A DNA stretch of 64,000 nt from Brevibacterium sp. CCUG 69071 (GCF_021023135.1 NZ_PGFV01000002.1:558001-622000); one strand, 5' to 3'. Shown: positions 38,968 through 47,895, counted from the stretch's first letter. Numbers and translations are program-made. Notes: generated by a model not told the origin, from the sequence alone.

Positions 38968-39311
38968 GGGGTGCCGTCCTTCCAGAGTTCCGTGATGCTC
39001 GTGTTCAGGTCCAACCACCTGGCATGGAGTGCGGCGGCGACTTCGGCGCCGCTGTCGGTGACCGTGTAGTACTTGCGGGGGCGTGCCTGCTCGGTATTCC
39101 ATTCGGCCGTGAGCAGGCCCTGCTTCTCGAGCCTGCGCAGGAGGGGGTAGAGGGTGTTCGCCTCGGTGGCGATCCCCGCCTCGGTCAGCGTGGTCAGCAG
39201 CGAATACCCGTACTGCGGACGACGACAGGCGACGAGGCTGGCGAAGACGACGGTGCCTCGCCGCAGCTCCTGTTCGTGGGTCGCCAGTGCCTGCTCTTCG
39301 TCCTCGTTCAT
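38964..39311 (-). CDS. PadR-family transcriptional regulator
   Basis: 115 aa. Winged helix: RRGTVVFASLVACRRPQYGY followed by SLLTTL, then EANTLYPLLRRLEKQGLLTA (recognition helix and wing) and RPRKYYTVTDSG. Short PadR form (subfamily 2), with a C-terminal helix for dimerisation. First gene of an operon with the HAAS membrane protein, overlapping it by 4 bp, as is usual for such pairs. A perfect palindrome lies just upstream of its start, so it is probably autoregulated. Confidence 0.93.
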   Translation of the reverse strand: MNEDEEQALATHEQELRRGTVVFASLVACRRPQYGYSLLTTLTEAGIATEANTLYPLLRRLEKQGLLTAEWNTEQARPRKYYTVTDSGAEVAAALHARWLDLNTSITELWKDGTP

Positions 39312-39322
39312 ACGTCACACGA

Positions 39323-39341
39323 TAGTGTGTGTCACACACTA
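39323..39341. promoter_or_regulatory. Probable PadR operator
   Basis: TAGTGTGTGTCACACACTA: 9-bp perfect arms around a single T, starting 12 bp before the padR-type gene. Alternating GT/AC half-sites are typical of PadR operators. It would overlap the 5' UTR or core promoter. Confidence 0.65.
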
Positions 39342-39484
39342 TTACAAGAGGCGGGGTATGGCTCGATTCGGAAGGTGCTCCGGCTTGGGTGAGTGCCCGC
39401 ACGGCGATAGGTTGGTGCTGAACGTGTTCATGTGTGAAGCGCCGACGGCCGTGGTTGGCGGTTTCGGCTCAGAGTGAGGTCGAT

Positions 39485-39694
39485 ATGTCCAAGCCCTATG
39501 CCCGCGCCGGACTCGTGCTTGGTCTTGCTGTGTTTGCGGGAATCTTCATCCTGCTGCTTCCGGGCTTGTTCGAGCATGTTTCATCCGGCCGGGTCTGGGT
39601 CACTTGGGTGATATTCGGTATTGCTGTGGCGTTCGGGGCAGGTTTGATCCTGGCCCGTTTTCGGGGGCGGCGAGATTCTGGAACTCAGGTCTGA
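39485..39694 (+). CDS. Small two-helix membrane protein
   Basis: 69 aa from ATG 39485 (MSKPYARAGLVLGLAVFAGI). GAGGT before the ATG can serve as SD. Two hydrophobic helices, about 8-27 and 38-58, and a basic C-terminus ARFRGRRDSG. No family recognised. The gene lies between the PadR promoter (divergent) and a repeat-bearing gap. Confidence 0.65.
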   Translation: MSKPYARAGLVLGLAVFAGIFILLLPGLFEHVSSGRVWVTWVIFGIAVAFGAGLILARFRGRRDSGTQV

Positions 39695-40040
39695 TGGTCG
39701 AACAGGTCTGATGGTCGAACCTGCCGTCCGAAAGGGCGGTCCGAGCATCAGATTCTCAGCGGCCTTGTGTGACGTCTCGGTTGTGGTGCAGCGACTACGG
39801 TGATTCAACCGGGGTCCATGGTTCGCTCCAGTCCCATCAGGGCCTGCCGAGGGCCGGCCGCATTCTCCATGATTGGGTGGCCAATGGTCGCTTTACCAGT
39901 TGATGTCTACCTGAGGATGCCGACCGGTTCCTCTGAAGGCGACACTATCGAGTAGTTTGCTCGTCGTCCGGACCACTGGATTGTGGTTCGCGGGCATGGT
40001 GTTCACCTGACTTCCACAACTGATCGAGAACTTGGCGGAA
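39695..40040. other. Non-coding gap with a short tandem repeat
   Basis: No convincing gene in 346 bp. A 17-bp unit CAGGTCTGATGGTCGAA occurs twice in tandem at about 39687-39720, next to the end of the small membrane gene. Confidence 0.5.
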
Positions 40041-40460
40041 CTACTTGAAGAAACGAAGCAAACGACAGATAGCGACGAGCAACGAGGCAATGAGGAACCC
40101 GCCCGCGAGAATGAACAGGAAGAGAGCGGGGGCGATCCAGTGGGTTTCGACCTGGTCGAAAGTGGCGGTTGCACTACTCACCATTTGATGGCAAGCGGCT
40201 GCTGGGGGAAACGGATTCATCGTGACTCCATATGAGGCGACTTCGGTTCCCGGTGGAGGCGTTGCGCAGCCCCGCCCTCCTGCAATCCCATTCAGAATGT
40301 GAGTCTGTAGGTATCTAGCGACGTACGAACAGACGACGAACGCGAGTCCGACTCCAGCCAGAGGCCACGGGGAGAACAGTCGTTTCCATCTCGCCGCTTG
40401 TCGCCCCAATGCTTTGATCACTTCAGTGCTTTCGGTCGCTTGGCGGCATGCTCGCCCCAA
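40041..40460 (-). CDS. Two-helix membrane protein
   Basis: 139 aa. Membrane helices at about 33-52 and 108-132 enclose an external loop with two Cys (GRGCATPPPG and AAACHQMV) that could form a disulfide. The N-terminus is basic. No family recognised. The GC content looks a little lower than that of its neighbours, so it may be a recent arrival. It stands alone. Confidence 0.6.
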   Translation of the reverse strand: MGRACRQATESTEVIKALGRQAARWKRLFSPWPLAGVGLAFVVCSYVARYLQTHILNGIAGGRGCATPPPGTEVASYGVTMNPFPPAAACHQMVSSATATFDQVETHWIAPALFLFILAGGFLIASLLVAICRLLRFFK

Positions 40461-40580
40461 GAGCTATGGGTCGGAGTGCGCCAATTCCGGTCATCTCCCA
40501 ACAAGAGTACATAGAACCATTTGTTTATCGTCGGTGACGCTCCTCGGCCCCGTCTCCGGTGATCATCACCGCGGTCGTGC

Positions 40581-41948
40581 CTACTCCGCCAGGTCGAGTG
40601 AAGGAGTCGGGCGGCGGAAGCCGCGGGTGACGAACGCGAGATAGCCGGTGCCGAGGATCAGCCAGATCAGGCCGAGCAGCAATGTCCGCGGGGACAGACT
40701 CGTCCACAGCCACAGGGTGAGGCAGAAGCCGATGCCAGGCAGAACGACGAAGCTGAGGACGGCAGAGGTTCCACGCCGTCCTTTGTCGATGATGAAGTGT
40801 TTGATGACCGAGAGGTTGACCGCGGAGAACGCGATGAGCGCACCGAAGCTGACCATCTCCGAGATGAACCCGAGGTCGACGGCCAGCGCGAGGAGGGAGA
40901 CCACGCCGACCGAGAGAGTGGCGAGCACCGGGGTGTGGAAGCGCGGTGAGAGGCGACCGAAGAAGCCCTTCGGGAGCACGCCGTCGCGACCCATGGCGAA
41001 GAGGATGCGCGAGACCGAGGCCTGGGAGGTCAGCGCGGAGCCGCAGGCGCCGGCGACATAGGCGGCGGTGAAGAAGATCGTGAGGAACTGCCCGCCCGCG
41101 GCGGCCATGACATCGAGGGCACCGGAATCGACGTCGGCGAAGTCGTTCGAGGGGTAGACGAGCTGGGCGAGGAAGGAGAGGAGAATGTAGATCAGCCCGC
41201 CGGTGATGGTGGCGATGACGATCGCCCGCGGCACGGAGGTCTTCGGGTCCTTCGCTTCTTCGGACAGGGTGGACACGGCATCGAAGCCGAGGAACGACAG
41301 GCACAGCACGGCGGCTCCGGCCATCACATTGCCGAAGCCATCGGCGGTTCCGTCGCCGGTGAACGGGGCGGCGAGGTCGACGGTGCCGGTCCCGGCCATC
41401 GCGGAGATCCCGAGGGCGGCGAAGGTGAGGATGAAGATCGCCTGGGCGGCGATGATGACGATGTTCGCCCGCGCCACGGACACGATGCCGATGATGTTGA
41501 GCACGGTGACGAGGATGATCGCGGTGAGGACGAAGACCCAGCTGGGAATCGCGGGGAATGCTGCGGAGAGGTAAATGCCGATGACGAGGTAGTTGATCAT
41601 CGGCAGGAACAGGTAGTCCAGCAGCAGCGCCCACCCGGCGACGAAGCCGATCCCCGCACCGAAGCTCTTCTGCGTGTACGTGTACGCCGATCCCGCGAAG
41701 GGCATCTCGCCGGCCATCTTCGCGTAGGAGCGTGCGGTGAAGACCATCGCGAGCAGCGTGATGACATAGGCCAGCGGCACCCGCCCGCCCGTGATCTCGG
41801 TGACGATCCCGTAGGTCGTGAAGACCGTCAGCGGCACCATGTAGACGAGCCCGAAGAAGACCAGGGACGGCACGCCGAGGGCTCGTCGCAGCTGTCCCTG
41901 ACCTGCGGAATCGGGGTCGGGGTCAGTGGTGGGGTGGGAACGGGGCAT
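40581..41948 (-). CDS. APC-family amino acid/amine permease
   Basis: 455 aa from ATG 41948. Twelve membrane helices. The APC signature region lies in helix 1 (LGVPSLVFFGLVYMVPLTVF) and the 2-3 loop (ARSYAKMAGEMPFAGSAYTY). The later SEEAKDPKTSVPRAI loop is typical of the amino acid/polyamine group. It follows the amidohydrolase gene after 14 bp, so the two are probably one operon: uptake of a compound and its hydrolysis. Likely controlled by the divergent TetR gene. Confidence 0.9.
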   Translation of the reverse strand: MPRSHPTTDPDPDSAGQGQLRRALGVPSLVFFGLVYMVPLTVFTTYGIVTEITGGRVPLAYVITLLAMVFTARSYAKMAGEMPFAGSAYTYTQKSFGAGIGFVAGWALLLDYLFLPMINYLVIGIYLSAAFPAIPSWVFVLTAIILVTVLNIIGIVSVARANIVIIAAQAIFILTFAALGISAMAGTGTVDLAAPFTGDGTADGFGNVMAGAAVLCLSFLGFDAVSTLSEEAKDPKTSVPRAIVIATITGGLIYILLSFLAQLVYPSNDFADVDSGALDVMAAAGGQFLTIFFTAAYVAGACGSALTSQASVSRILFAMGRDGVLPKGFFGRLSPRFHTPVLATLSVGVVSLLALAVDLGFISEMVSFGALIAFSAVNLSVIKHFIIDKGRRGTSAVLSFVVLPGIGFCLTLWLWTSLSPRTLLLGLIWLILGTGYLAFVTRGFRRPTPSLDLAE

Positions 41949-41962
41949 GATGGTCCTTCCGA

Positions 41963-43609
41963 TCAGGCCGATGCAGACACGGCGACGCCGCCGAGGTAGG
42001 TGCTGAGAACAGGGGCCGCCGCGAGTTCGCGGGGACTGAGAGTGCGCGGATCGTGCGCGAAGACGACGAGGTCCGCGCTTGCTCCGACCGTGATCCGACC
42101 CCACGGCGCGGGGGAGGCGTCCGCGAAGCCCTGGTGGGCCACGGCCGTGGAATAGGCGTCGAGGGCGTCTGCGATGTCGAAGATCTCGGCAGGGATCCAC
42201 CCGTCGGCGGGGTCGCCGTCCTCGGTCTGTCGGCTGATCGCGATCGCCAGGCCCTCGACCGGCGTGCCCGAGGTGCATGGCCAGTCCGAACCGAAGGCCA
42301 GTGTGCCTCCGTCAGCGAGGATGCTGTGCATCCGGTACTGCTGCGCGGCCCGATCCTCGCCGAGGCGGGGCACCGTGAGAACGGTCATGAGATCGTCGAG
42401 CTGTGCCCACAGGGGCTGCATATTCGCAATCACTCCGAGTTCCGCGAAACGGGAGAGGTCTGCGGCGTCGACGAGTTGGGCGTGAGCGATGACGGGGCGA
42501 CGATCGCGCGGACCGTTGGCGACGATGGCCGACTCGATCGCATCAAGGGCCTGTCGCACCGCGGCGTCGCCGATCGCATGGATGTGGACCTGGAAGCCGG
42601 CGGCGTCGACCGCGCCCACCGCCTCGGCGAGGGTCTCGCCCTCCCAAACCCGCAGGCCGTGGTTGTGCAGGGATGAACAATAGGGTTCGAGCAGGGCACC
42701 GGTCTCGTTCTCGACGACGCCGTCGGCGAAGAACTTCACGGTGTGGGCGGTGAGCATCGGATCGGCCAGGGCCTGCACGCGCTCCCGGGCGGCGATCATC
42801 GCCGGCAGCTGCCGTGCGAAATGCCGTGGATCGGCATAGAGGGCGAGGTTGAAGCGGGTGGAGAGTCGTCCCTGCTGCGATGCCGTGACGTAGGTGTCGA
42901 CGTCGGCCGGTTCGACCCAGGCGTCCTGGACCCAGGTGACCCCGCGTTGCAGGTAGTAGGCGCTCGCCCGTTCGAGGGAGCGCAGGCGCACCGATTCGTC
43001 CTGCGGCGGACGGACCGCATCGACGAGGTCGACGGCACCCCACTCCCGCAGTGTTCCGAGCGGGGAGCCGTCAGCGCGGCGGGGGATCTCGCCGAGTTCC
43101 GGTTCCGGAGTCTCGGCGGTGATGCCGGCGAGTTCGAGGGCTCGGGAGTTGCACCACACCGTGTGGTAGTCCCAGGCGCGCAACACGACGGGACGGTCGG
43201 CAACCGCTGCATCGAGCCAGCGGGCGTCGAAGAGCCCGCCTTCGACGAGGCTGCCGTCGTAGGAGGCGCCGGTGATCCACTCGACCTCTGGGTTGCCCTC
43301 GGCGAAGCGACGCACCTCGGCGACGATCTCCTCGACGCTCGCGCACGAGCGCACCTGCGGGCCTTCGGCCTCGAGGCCGCCGAAGATCGGGTGGGCATGT
43401 CCGTCGGCGAAGGACGGCATGAGGAACCCGCCGGAGAGATCCACGTGCTCGACGGAGGTCCGATCCGACTCGGCCATCTCGGCGAGAGCCGACTCGCAGT
43501 CCGCCTGTCCGACGGCCGCGATGACACCCTCGCGGACGAGGAGAGCTTCGCTCGGCTCCGCCTCGGCGCCGAGCCAGATGGTGCCGTTGTCGAAAAGGGT
43601 GGTGGGCAC
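41963..43609 (-). CDS. YtcJ-type metal-dependent amidohydrolase
   Basis: 548 aa. N-terminal composite domain (FDNGTIWLGAEAEPSEALLV) then a TIM-barrel with metal-site HxH in SFADGHAHPIFGG. Other family motifs are VHIHAIGDAAVRQALD, PVIAHAQLVDAAD and FGSDWPCTSGTPVEGLAIAI. Amidohydrolase_3 / YtcJ family; the substrate class is amides, imides or N-formyl compounds. First gene of an operon with the APC permease. Divergent from a TetR gene, with a 15-bp palindrome between them. Confidence 0.9.
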   Translation of the reverse strand: MPTTLFDNGTIWLGAEAEPSEALLVREGVIAAVGQADCESALAEMAESDRTSVEHVDLSGGFLMPSFADGHAHPIFGGLEAEGPQVRSCASVEEIVAEVRRFAEGNPEVEWITGASYDGSLVEGGLFDARWLDAAVADRPVVLRAWDYHTVWCNSRALELAGITAETPEPELGEIPRRADGSPLGTLREWGAVDLVDAVRPPQDESVRLRSLERASAYYLQRGVTWVQDAWVEPADVDTYVTASQQGRLSTRFNLALYADPRHFARQLPAMIAARERVQALADPMLTAHTVKFFADGVVENETGALLEPYCSSLHNHGLRVWEGETLAEAVGAVDAAGFQVHIHAIGDAAVRQALDAIESAIVANGPRDRRPVIAHAQLVDAADLSRFAELGVIANMQPLWAQLDDLMTVLTVPRLGEDRAAQQYRMHSILADGGTLAFGSDWPCTSGTPVEGLAIAISRQTEDGDPADGWIPAEIFDIADALDAYSTAVAHQGFADASPAPWGRITVGASADLVVFAHDPRTLSPRELAAAPVLSTYLGGVAVSASA

Positions 43610-43643
43610 GTCTTGTCCTCCAGGGCTGAGGTCGGCGATGTGT

Positions 43644-43658
43644 ACGAACAGTGTTCGT
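43644..43658. promoter_or_regulatory. Probable TetR operator
   Basis: ACGAACAGTGTTCGT: perfect 7-bp arms around one G, in the 110-bp gap between the amidohydrolase operon and the tetR-type gene. Well placed to control both directions. Confidence 0.65.
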
Positions 43659-43719
43659 GTTGTGACCTACAGCACGATACACTCCAGGTGGGGTCTGCGG
43701 GAAGAGGTGATGAGATTTC

Positions 43720-44394
43720 ATGAGGCTCAATCGTGAACGACTGGTGGCGGCCGCGTTCGACCTCGTCGATGAGGAGGGCGCCGAGGCGCTGTCGATGCGC
43801 ATGCTCGCCGCCCGGGTCGATCGGCAGGTGTCGTCGCTGTACAACCATGTTGCCGGCAGAGGAGAGCTCATCGAGGCCATGCGTGCTCGGATCGTCGAGG
43901 GCATCGACATCGTTCCGTTCGCCGACGCCGACGCCGACGGGGGCACTGACGGGGGAGAGGCGAGCTCCTGGGATATCGCCCTCGAGCGGTGGGCGCGGTC
44001 TTACCTGCGTGCCTTCGCCGCGCATCCGAATCTCATCCGACTGCTCGCAACGACATCGATTCGGGATCGATCGACCTATGCGATGTACGACTCGATCGTC
44101 GCCGGTCTCGAGCGCGGAGGATGGCCGGAGGGCCAGGTGATCGCGGTGATCAGAACCGTCGAGGCGCATGTGCTCGGTTCCGCGCTCGACATCCTCGCCC
44201 CCGGTGACATGCTCGACCAGACCTCCGTCGACCCGCGCTTCAGCTATGTGCGCAGCGCACTCGACCCGCGCAATGCCACCGCTTACGGGGCGACCGCCGC
44301 CTTCGAACTCGGACTGACCGCGCTCATCGACGGTCTGCGGCTGCGGTTGGAGGCGGCTAATCCAAGCGATCGCACAGGTGGATCCGATGGGTGA
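43720..44394 (+). CDS. TetR-family transcriptional regulator
   Basis: 224 aa from ATG 43720, with AAGAGGTGATG as SD. N-terminal HTH (LVAAAFDLVDEEGAEALSMR, then MLAARVDRQVSSLYNHVAGR) and a helical TetR_C-type ligand domain. An acidic low-complexity loop (FADADADGGTDGGE) follows the HTH. Divergent from the amidohydrolase/permease operon with an operator-like palindrome between, so probably its repressor. Its end overlaps the next gene. Confidence 0.92.
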   Translation: MRLNRERLVAAAFDLVDEEGAEALSMRMLAARVDRQVSSLYNHVAGRGELIEAMRARIVEGIDIVPFADADADGGTDGGEASSWDIALERWARSYLRAFAAHPNLIRLLATTSIRDRSTYAMYDSIVAGLERGGWPEGQVIAVIRTVEAHVLGSALDILAPGDMLDQTSVDPRFSYVRSALDPRNATAYGATAAFELGLTALIDGLRLRLEAANPSDRTGGSDG

Positions 44395-45022
44395 TGCCGA
44401 GCACTGGACGCTGATCCATACTGAGCGCGCGCGACTTGCGGAACTGCTCGACCGGCTCGATGCCGAACAGTGGCATGCACCGACGCTGTGTGCCGACTGG
44501 AGTGTCGAGGAGGTGGTGGCGCACCTGAGTGCTGCGGCGAACACCGGTCGCTGGGCGTGGATTCGCAGCATCCTCGCCGCCGGGTTCGATCCGGCCAAAC
44601 ACAATGCTCGCCTGCTCTCTCGCTACCGGGGCCGCAGTCCGTACGAGACACTCGCGACCTTCCGCGTATCGATCACCGCGACCATCGCCCCGACAAAGGA
44701 CTATCCCGCCTTTCTCGGCGAGGTCATCGTCCACGGCCAGGACATCGCGCGACCACTCGGGCTGAAGCTGATGCCAAGTCGTGAGGCGTTGGTGGAGGTG
44801 GCGCGCTACTTCGCCAGCAAAGACTTCGCCGTCAACAGCAGAACTCTCATCAAAGGACTGACCCTTGAGGCTGACGATGCCGACTTCTCCGCAGGTGATG
44901 GGCCGCAGGTGACCAGCAGTGTCCTTGCCCTCGTCATGGCGATGGCCGGACGGCCGAGTTTCGCAGCCGACCTCACCGGTGCAGGCAGCGAGGAACTCCG
45001 GCGCCGCATTGCCGGAACTTGA
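44387..45022 (+). CDS. Maleylpyruvate isomerase-family (mycothiol-dependent DinB-like) protein
   Basis: 211 aa from ATG 44387, overlapping the TetR stop. MDMPI N-terminal domain: LAELLDRLDAEQWHAPTLCA then DWSVEEVVAHLSAAAN, a four-helix DinB-like bundle with the conserved His. Further metal-ligand region is EVIVHGQDIARPLG. C-terminal SCP-like domain is short. Such proteins use mycothiol as cofactor in isomerase or detoxification reactions. Co-transcribed with the TetR gene by overlap. Confidence 0.82.
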   Translation: MGDAEHWTLIHTERARLAELLDRLDAEQWHAPTLCADWSVEEVVAHLSAAANTGRWAWIRSILAAGFDPAKHNARLLSRYRGRSPYETLATFRVSITATIAPTKDYPAFLGEVIVHGQDIARPLGLKLMPSREALVEVARYFASKDFAVNSRTLIKGLTLEADDADFSAGDGPQVTSSVLALVMAMAGRPSFAADLTGAGSEELRRRIAGT

Positions 45023-45119
45023 AGGCTCTGGCGGCCCGGCCGCTGGCCGAGTCCCGGCAGCTGGCAGGGTCCTGTCCGCTGGCGTTCGCCGTCGGTGCAG
45101 ATGAGGTGCGGGCAGAGCC

Positions 45120-45290
45120 GAGCCACTGACGATGATGCCGAGGATCGTCGCCACCGTCATGCCGATCGGCATCACCCTGCCGAATGTTCTGAGCAGGCCC
45201 CTCTCGAAGGTGAGCTGATCGTGAGGATGGAGCCTGCGGTGGACCGGATGGACGAGCGCAGCGGTCCCGAACTCTGCGCAGCCGACGATC
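45120..45290 (-). pseudogene. Fragment of an integral membrane protein gene
   Basis: Minus strand. A protein-like segment (TFERGLLRTFGRVMPIGMTV then ATILGIIVSGSA) preceded by FGTAALVHPVHRR gives an internal piece of a small membrane protein, resembling DUF1772-type proteins. Neither end is intact. It overlaps the 5' end of the MerR remnant in antisense, so two decayed genes were joined here. Confidence 0.5.
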
Positions 45291-45781
45291 AAGCACGGCC
45301 TGCGGGAGGGCCTGCTGCAGCCGGGCAGGCGGACGAGCGCAAACCAGGTGGTCTGCGACACCGATCACCTCGAGCGACTTCGCCTCATCCCAGCCTCGGC
45401 GACCGTCGCGGGACTTCCCCTGGCCAAGGTCCGCCTGGTCATCGATACTGTCGACCGAGGATCATCCGTCCTCGACGCGATGGCGGTGGTTCCGGACACG
45501 CTGGTGGGAGAGTCGGGCGAAGGCGAATTCCCCGGGGGAGGCGGTGGCACTCCTCGCCCGCATCGTCGCCGAGCGAGGTTGGGCCAGCGCGAAGAATTCT
45601 CCTGCCTACGCGATTGCCGTGCGTGCGGATCGGTGAGCTGGAGAAGGAACAGCTCGAGTTCATCCTCGCTCGCATCGATGAGTACGCCGAGGCGACGGAT
45701 GCCGTGGCGCGCACCGATCTCGATGCCCTCGTCCTGCTGGCCCAGCAGCACCATGCGGGGGCCCTGGGTCCGGAAACGTGA
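45248..45781 (+). pseudogene. MerR-family regulator, decayed
   Basis: Clear MerR pieces in three frames. From ATG 45248 a short start (DERSGPELCAA) lacks most of helix 1-2. Then TIKHGLREGLLQPGRRTSAN and QVVCDTDHLERLRLI match the MerR wing and helix 3. The frame shifts near 45538 to EAVALLARIVAERGWASAKN, stops at TGA near 45636, and resumes in another frame (ELEKEQLEFILARIDEYAEA) to TGA 45779-45781. At least an internal deletion and two shifts are needed, so this is true decay. Confidence 0.75.
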
Positions 45782-45790
45782 CCTGCGGGC

Positions 45791-46495
45791 TCAGAGCTTC
45801 GGTTCGCCCCAGACTCCCACGGCAAGGAACACCAGTCCGACCATCAGCGTCAGCCCGGTCGACCACGGGCGGGTATCGACCCCTGCGAGACGGGAGAAGA
45901 ATCTCGTGATTCTCGTCGAGACGGACGGGAACCGTCTCCATGCCCATGCGAGGAGCACATAGGGCGCGAGCATCGCGAGGACGAACACAGCGTAGGAGAA
46001 CACCCGGAGGGCATCATCCTCGCTGACCGCTCGCATCACCCGTGCCGCGAGGTACATCGTGGCGAATCCGCTGAAGCCGAGGAGGGTGTTCGTGGCACCG
46101 ATGAGCGTCATCTCCCAGGCTCTGCCGCTGGGTCGACTGCGGGGCCGTCTCGGCGTGGGTGACCGTCGCAGACGCAGTCCCATGATGATCGCCGCGATGA
46201 CGAAGACGGCACCGGCTGCGAGGTCGACGCTGCGGTGGACGAGGAGTCGCTCGACATCGCCTCTGAGCAACGCTTCGAAGGTCCGCGGATCAACGACCTG
46301 GAGAAGAAGCAGGATGAGGGTGGCACCGATGGTCAGGCCCAGCAGCATGAACGCAATCGCGCGATAGGCGCGGGTGACGCCGGTGAGCACACGCAGGGTC
46401 TCGGCGACGAGAGTGGGGCTGATCCCCATCACCACCCCGAGACCGGCGAGACTGGCTCCGGCGCCGAGGAATCGGAGGATTTCGCTTTCGATCAT
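45791..46495 (-). CDS. GAP/LysE-like membrane protein
   Basis: 234 aa with six membrane helices in two groups of three, separated by an Arg/Pro-rich cytoplasmic loop (RLRRSPTPRRPRSRPSGRAW). The first helix group (LAGLGVVMGISPTLVAETLR) has the small-residue/Pro pattern of the GAP (Sap, sulfolipid-addressing) family in the LysE superfamily. Probable exporter of a lipid or small molecule. Single gene. Confidence 0.7.
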   Translation of the reverse strand: MIESEILRFLGAGASLAGLGVVMGISPTLVAETLRVLTGVTRAYRAIAFMLLGLTIGATLILLLLQVVDPRTFEALLRGDVERLLVHRSVDLAAGAVFVIAAIIMGLRLRRSPTPRRPRSRPSGRAWEMTLIGATNTLLGFSGFATMYLAARVMRAVSEDDALRVFSYAVFVLAMLAPYVLLAWAWRRFPSVSTRITRFFSRLAGVDTRPWSTGLTLMVGLVFLAVGVWGEPKL

Positions 46496-46513
46496 GGTCG
46501 AGGGGTCAGGCGA

Positions 46514-46972
46514 TCACTCCGGTGGCGCATCGTAGGTGACCCAGTTCGTCTTCGTCGCCACCTGATCGTAGAGCACCTGCGCCTGCGCATTGTCTGCGGC
46601 GGTGATCCAGCGGACCACCGAGCGCCCTTCTTCCGCGGCGATCTCCTGGAGTCGGGCGATGAGCGCCCGGCCGGCCCCGCTTCCACGTGCCTCGGGATCG
46701 GTGAAGAGGTCGTCGAGCCAGATGCCGACACTGCCGGTCGAAGGACGTGAGAAGCGGCGGTAGTCGGCGATCGCTACGATGCGGCCATCCGCCTCGGCGA
46801 CGAGGCCATTGCACTCATGTTCGCTGTCCGTGAGCCACCCCCACACCCGGGAGACGACGTCTTCGGATTCGGGAAGATGATAGAACTCGCGGTAACCACG
46901 GAAGAGCTCACGCCACCGGGCTTCGTCGGCAGGGACGACGGGACGGATGGTCAGCGGCAGATCGGATGCCAT
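46514..46972 (-). CDS. GNAT N-acetyltransferase
   Basis: 152 aa from ATG 46972. One GNAT domain: substrate side IRPVVPADEARWRELFRGYR; acetyl-CoA loop LFTDPEARGSGAGRALIARL (motif A R-G-x-G-x-A/G), and motif B ADNAQAQVLYDQVATKTNW. Compact single-domain enzyme; substrate unknown (small amine or amino acid). Downstream of tRNA-Leu on the same strand. Confidence 0.88.
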   Translation of the reverse strand: MASDLPLTIRPVVPADEARWRELFRGYREFYHLPESEDVVSRVWGWLTDSEHECNGLVAEADGRIVAIADYRRFSRPSTGSVGIWLDDLFTDPEARGSGAGRALIARLQEIAAEEGRSVVRWITAADNAQAQVLYDQVATKTNWVTYDAPPE

Positions 46973-47042
46973 TGCGGTGGGGTCCTTCCTCGGGTCGAAG
47001 CACAGCGACGTGCAGGGCAACACTACGCGAATAGGCCCCCGA

Positions 47043-47061
47043 CCGGGAAGATGCTTCCCGG
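47043..47061 (-). terminator. Possible weak terminator after tRNA-Leu
   Basis: 8-bp perfect stem CCGGGAAG/CTTCCCGG with a 3-nt loop, 22 bp past the tRNA 3' end on the minus strand. No T-run follows, so it may be a processing or pausing hairpin. Confidence 0.4.
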
Positions 47062-47082
47062 CCAGAGGCCGATTTCGCTGTG

Positions 47083-47164
<82 letters not shown>

Positions 47165-47243
47165 GCGACGCCCTCAAGATTAGCAGGGCGGGCACGTGAT
47201 GCTGAAAACGCGGATGCCGCGTCTCCCGGTGCAAAGGAGGCTC

Positions 47244-47717
47244 TCAGGCTGCGTCGATGCCCAGTGCCTTGCAGACTCGTGCGACGTGTCCGGTGGCCTT
47301 GACGTTGTACTGAGCCAGTTCGACCGCACCCTCGGCGTCGACGACGACCGTCGAGCGGATGACGCCCTGGACGACCTTGCCGTAGCTCTTCTTCTCGCCG
47401 AAGGCGCCCCACTCTTCCATCATGGTCTTGTCCTCGTCGGAGAGCAGGTCGAAGTTGAGACCCTCCTTCTCCGCGAACTTCTTCAGCTTCTCCGGCTTGT
47501 CCGGGGAGATGCCGAGGACGACGAGACCGGCGGCCCCCAAGGCCGAAAGCGAATCGCGGAAGTCGCAGGCCTCGGTGGTGCAGCCGGGAGTCATCGCGGC
47601 GGGGTAGAAGTAGACGACGACGCGCTGGCCCTTGAACTCGCTGAGCGTGACGGACTTCCCGTCCTGGTTGACCAGGGTGAAGTCAGGGGCGGTGTCGCCG
47701 ACCGAAAGGCGTGGCAT
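47244..47717 (-). CDS. bcp: Thiol peroxidase, Bcp/PrxQ type
   Basis: 157 aa from ATG 47717. Reduces hydrogen peroxide and organic peroxides using thioredoxin-like donors. Thioredoxin fold with N-terminal LSVGDTAPDFTLVNQDGKSV and active site YPAAMTPGCTTEACDFRDSL: peroxidatic Cys in PGC and resolving Cys five residues later (TEAC), the atypical two-Cys PrxQ arrangement. Cytoplasmic. Downstream of the pxp/acc operon but separated by repeats. Confidence 0.93.
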   Translation of the reverse strand: MPRLSVGDTAPDFTLVNQDGKSVTLSEFKGQRVVVYFYPAAMTPGCTTEACDFRDSLSALGAAGLVVLGISPDKPEKLKKFAEKEGLNFDLLSDEDKTMMEEWGAFGEKKSYGKVVQGVIRSTVVVDAEGAVELAQYNVKATGHVARVCKALGIDAA

Positions 47718-47796
47718 GTGTTCTCCTCTTCTCGAGCTGATGTATCTCGTCACCGTCCACTTTAATGCGAGTGCCGGACACGATCTCATCGGTCCG

Positions 47797-47895
47797 AGGC
47801 ACGGCCCCACTCGTCCCTGGCCACAGTCTCACCCGACCCTGGCCATAGTCATCCGACCCGGGCCACGGCCTCACCCGACCCGAGCCACGACCTCA
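47797..47895 (-). repeat. Tandem repeat of the accBC gene end
   Basis: On the minus strand the last codons and stop of the carboxylase gene (GAGGTCGTGGCTCGGGTCGG then GTGA) are followed by about three further imperfect copies at a 20-22 bp period, for example GCCGTGGCCCGGGTCGG and ACTATGGCCAGGGTCGGGTG. Confidence 0.7.
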
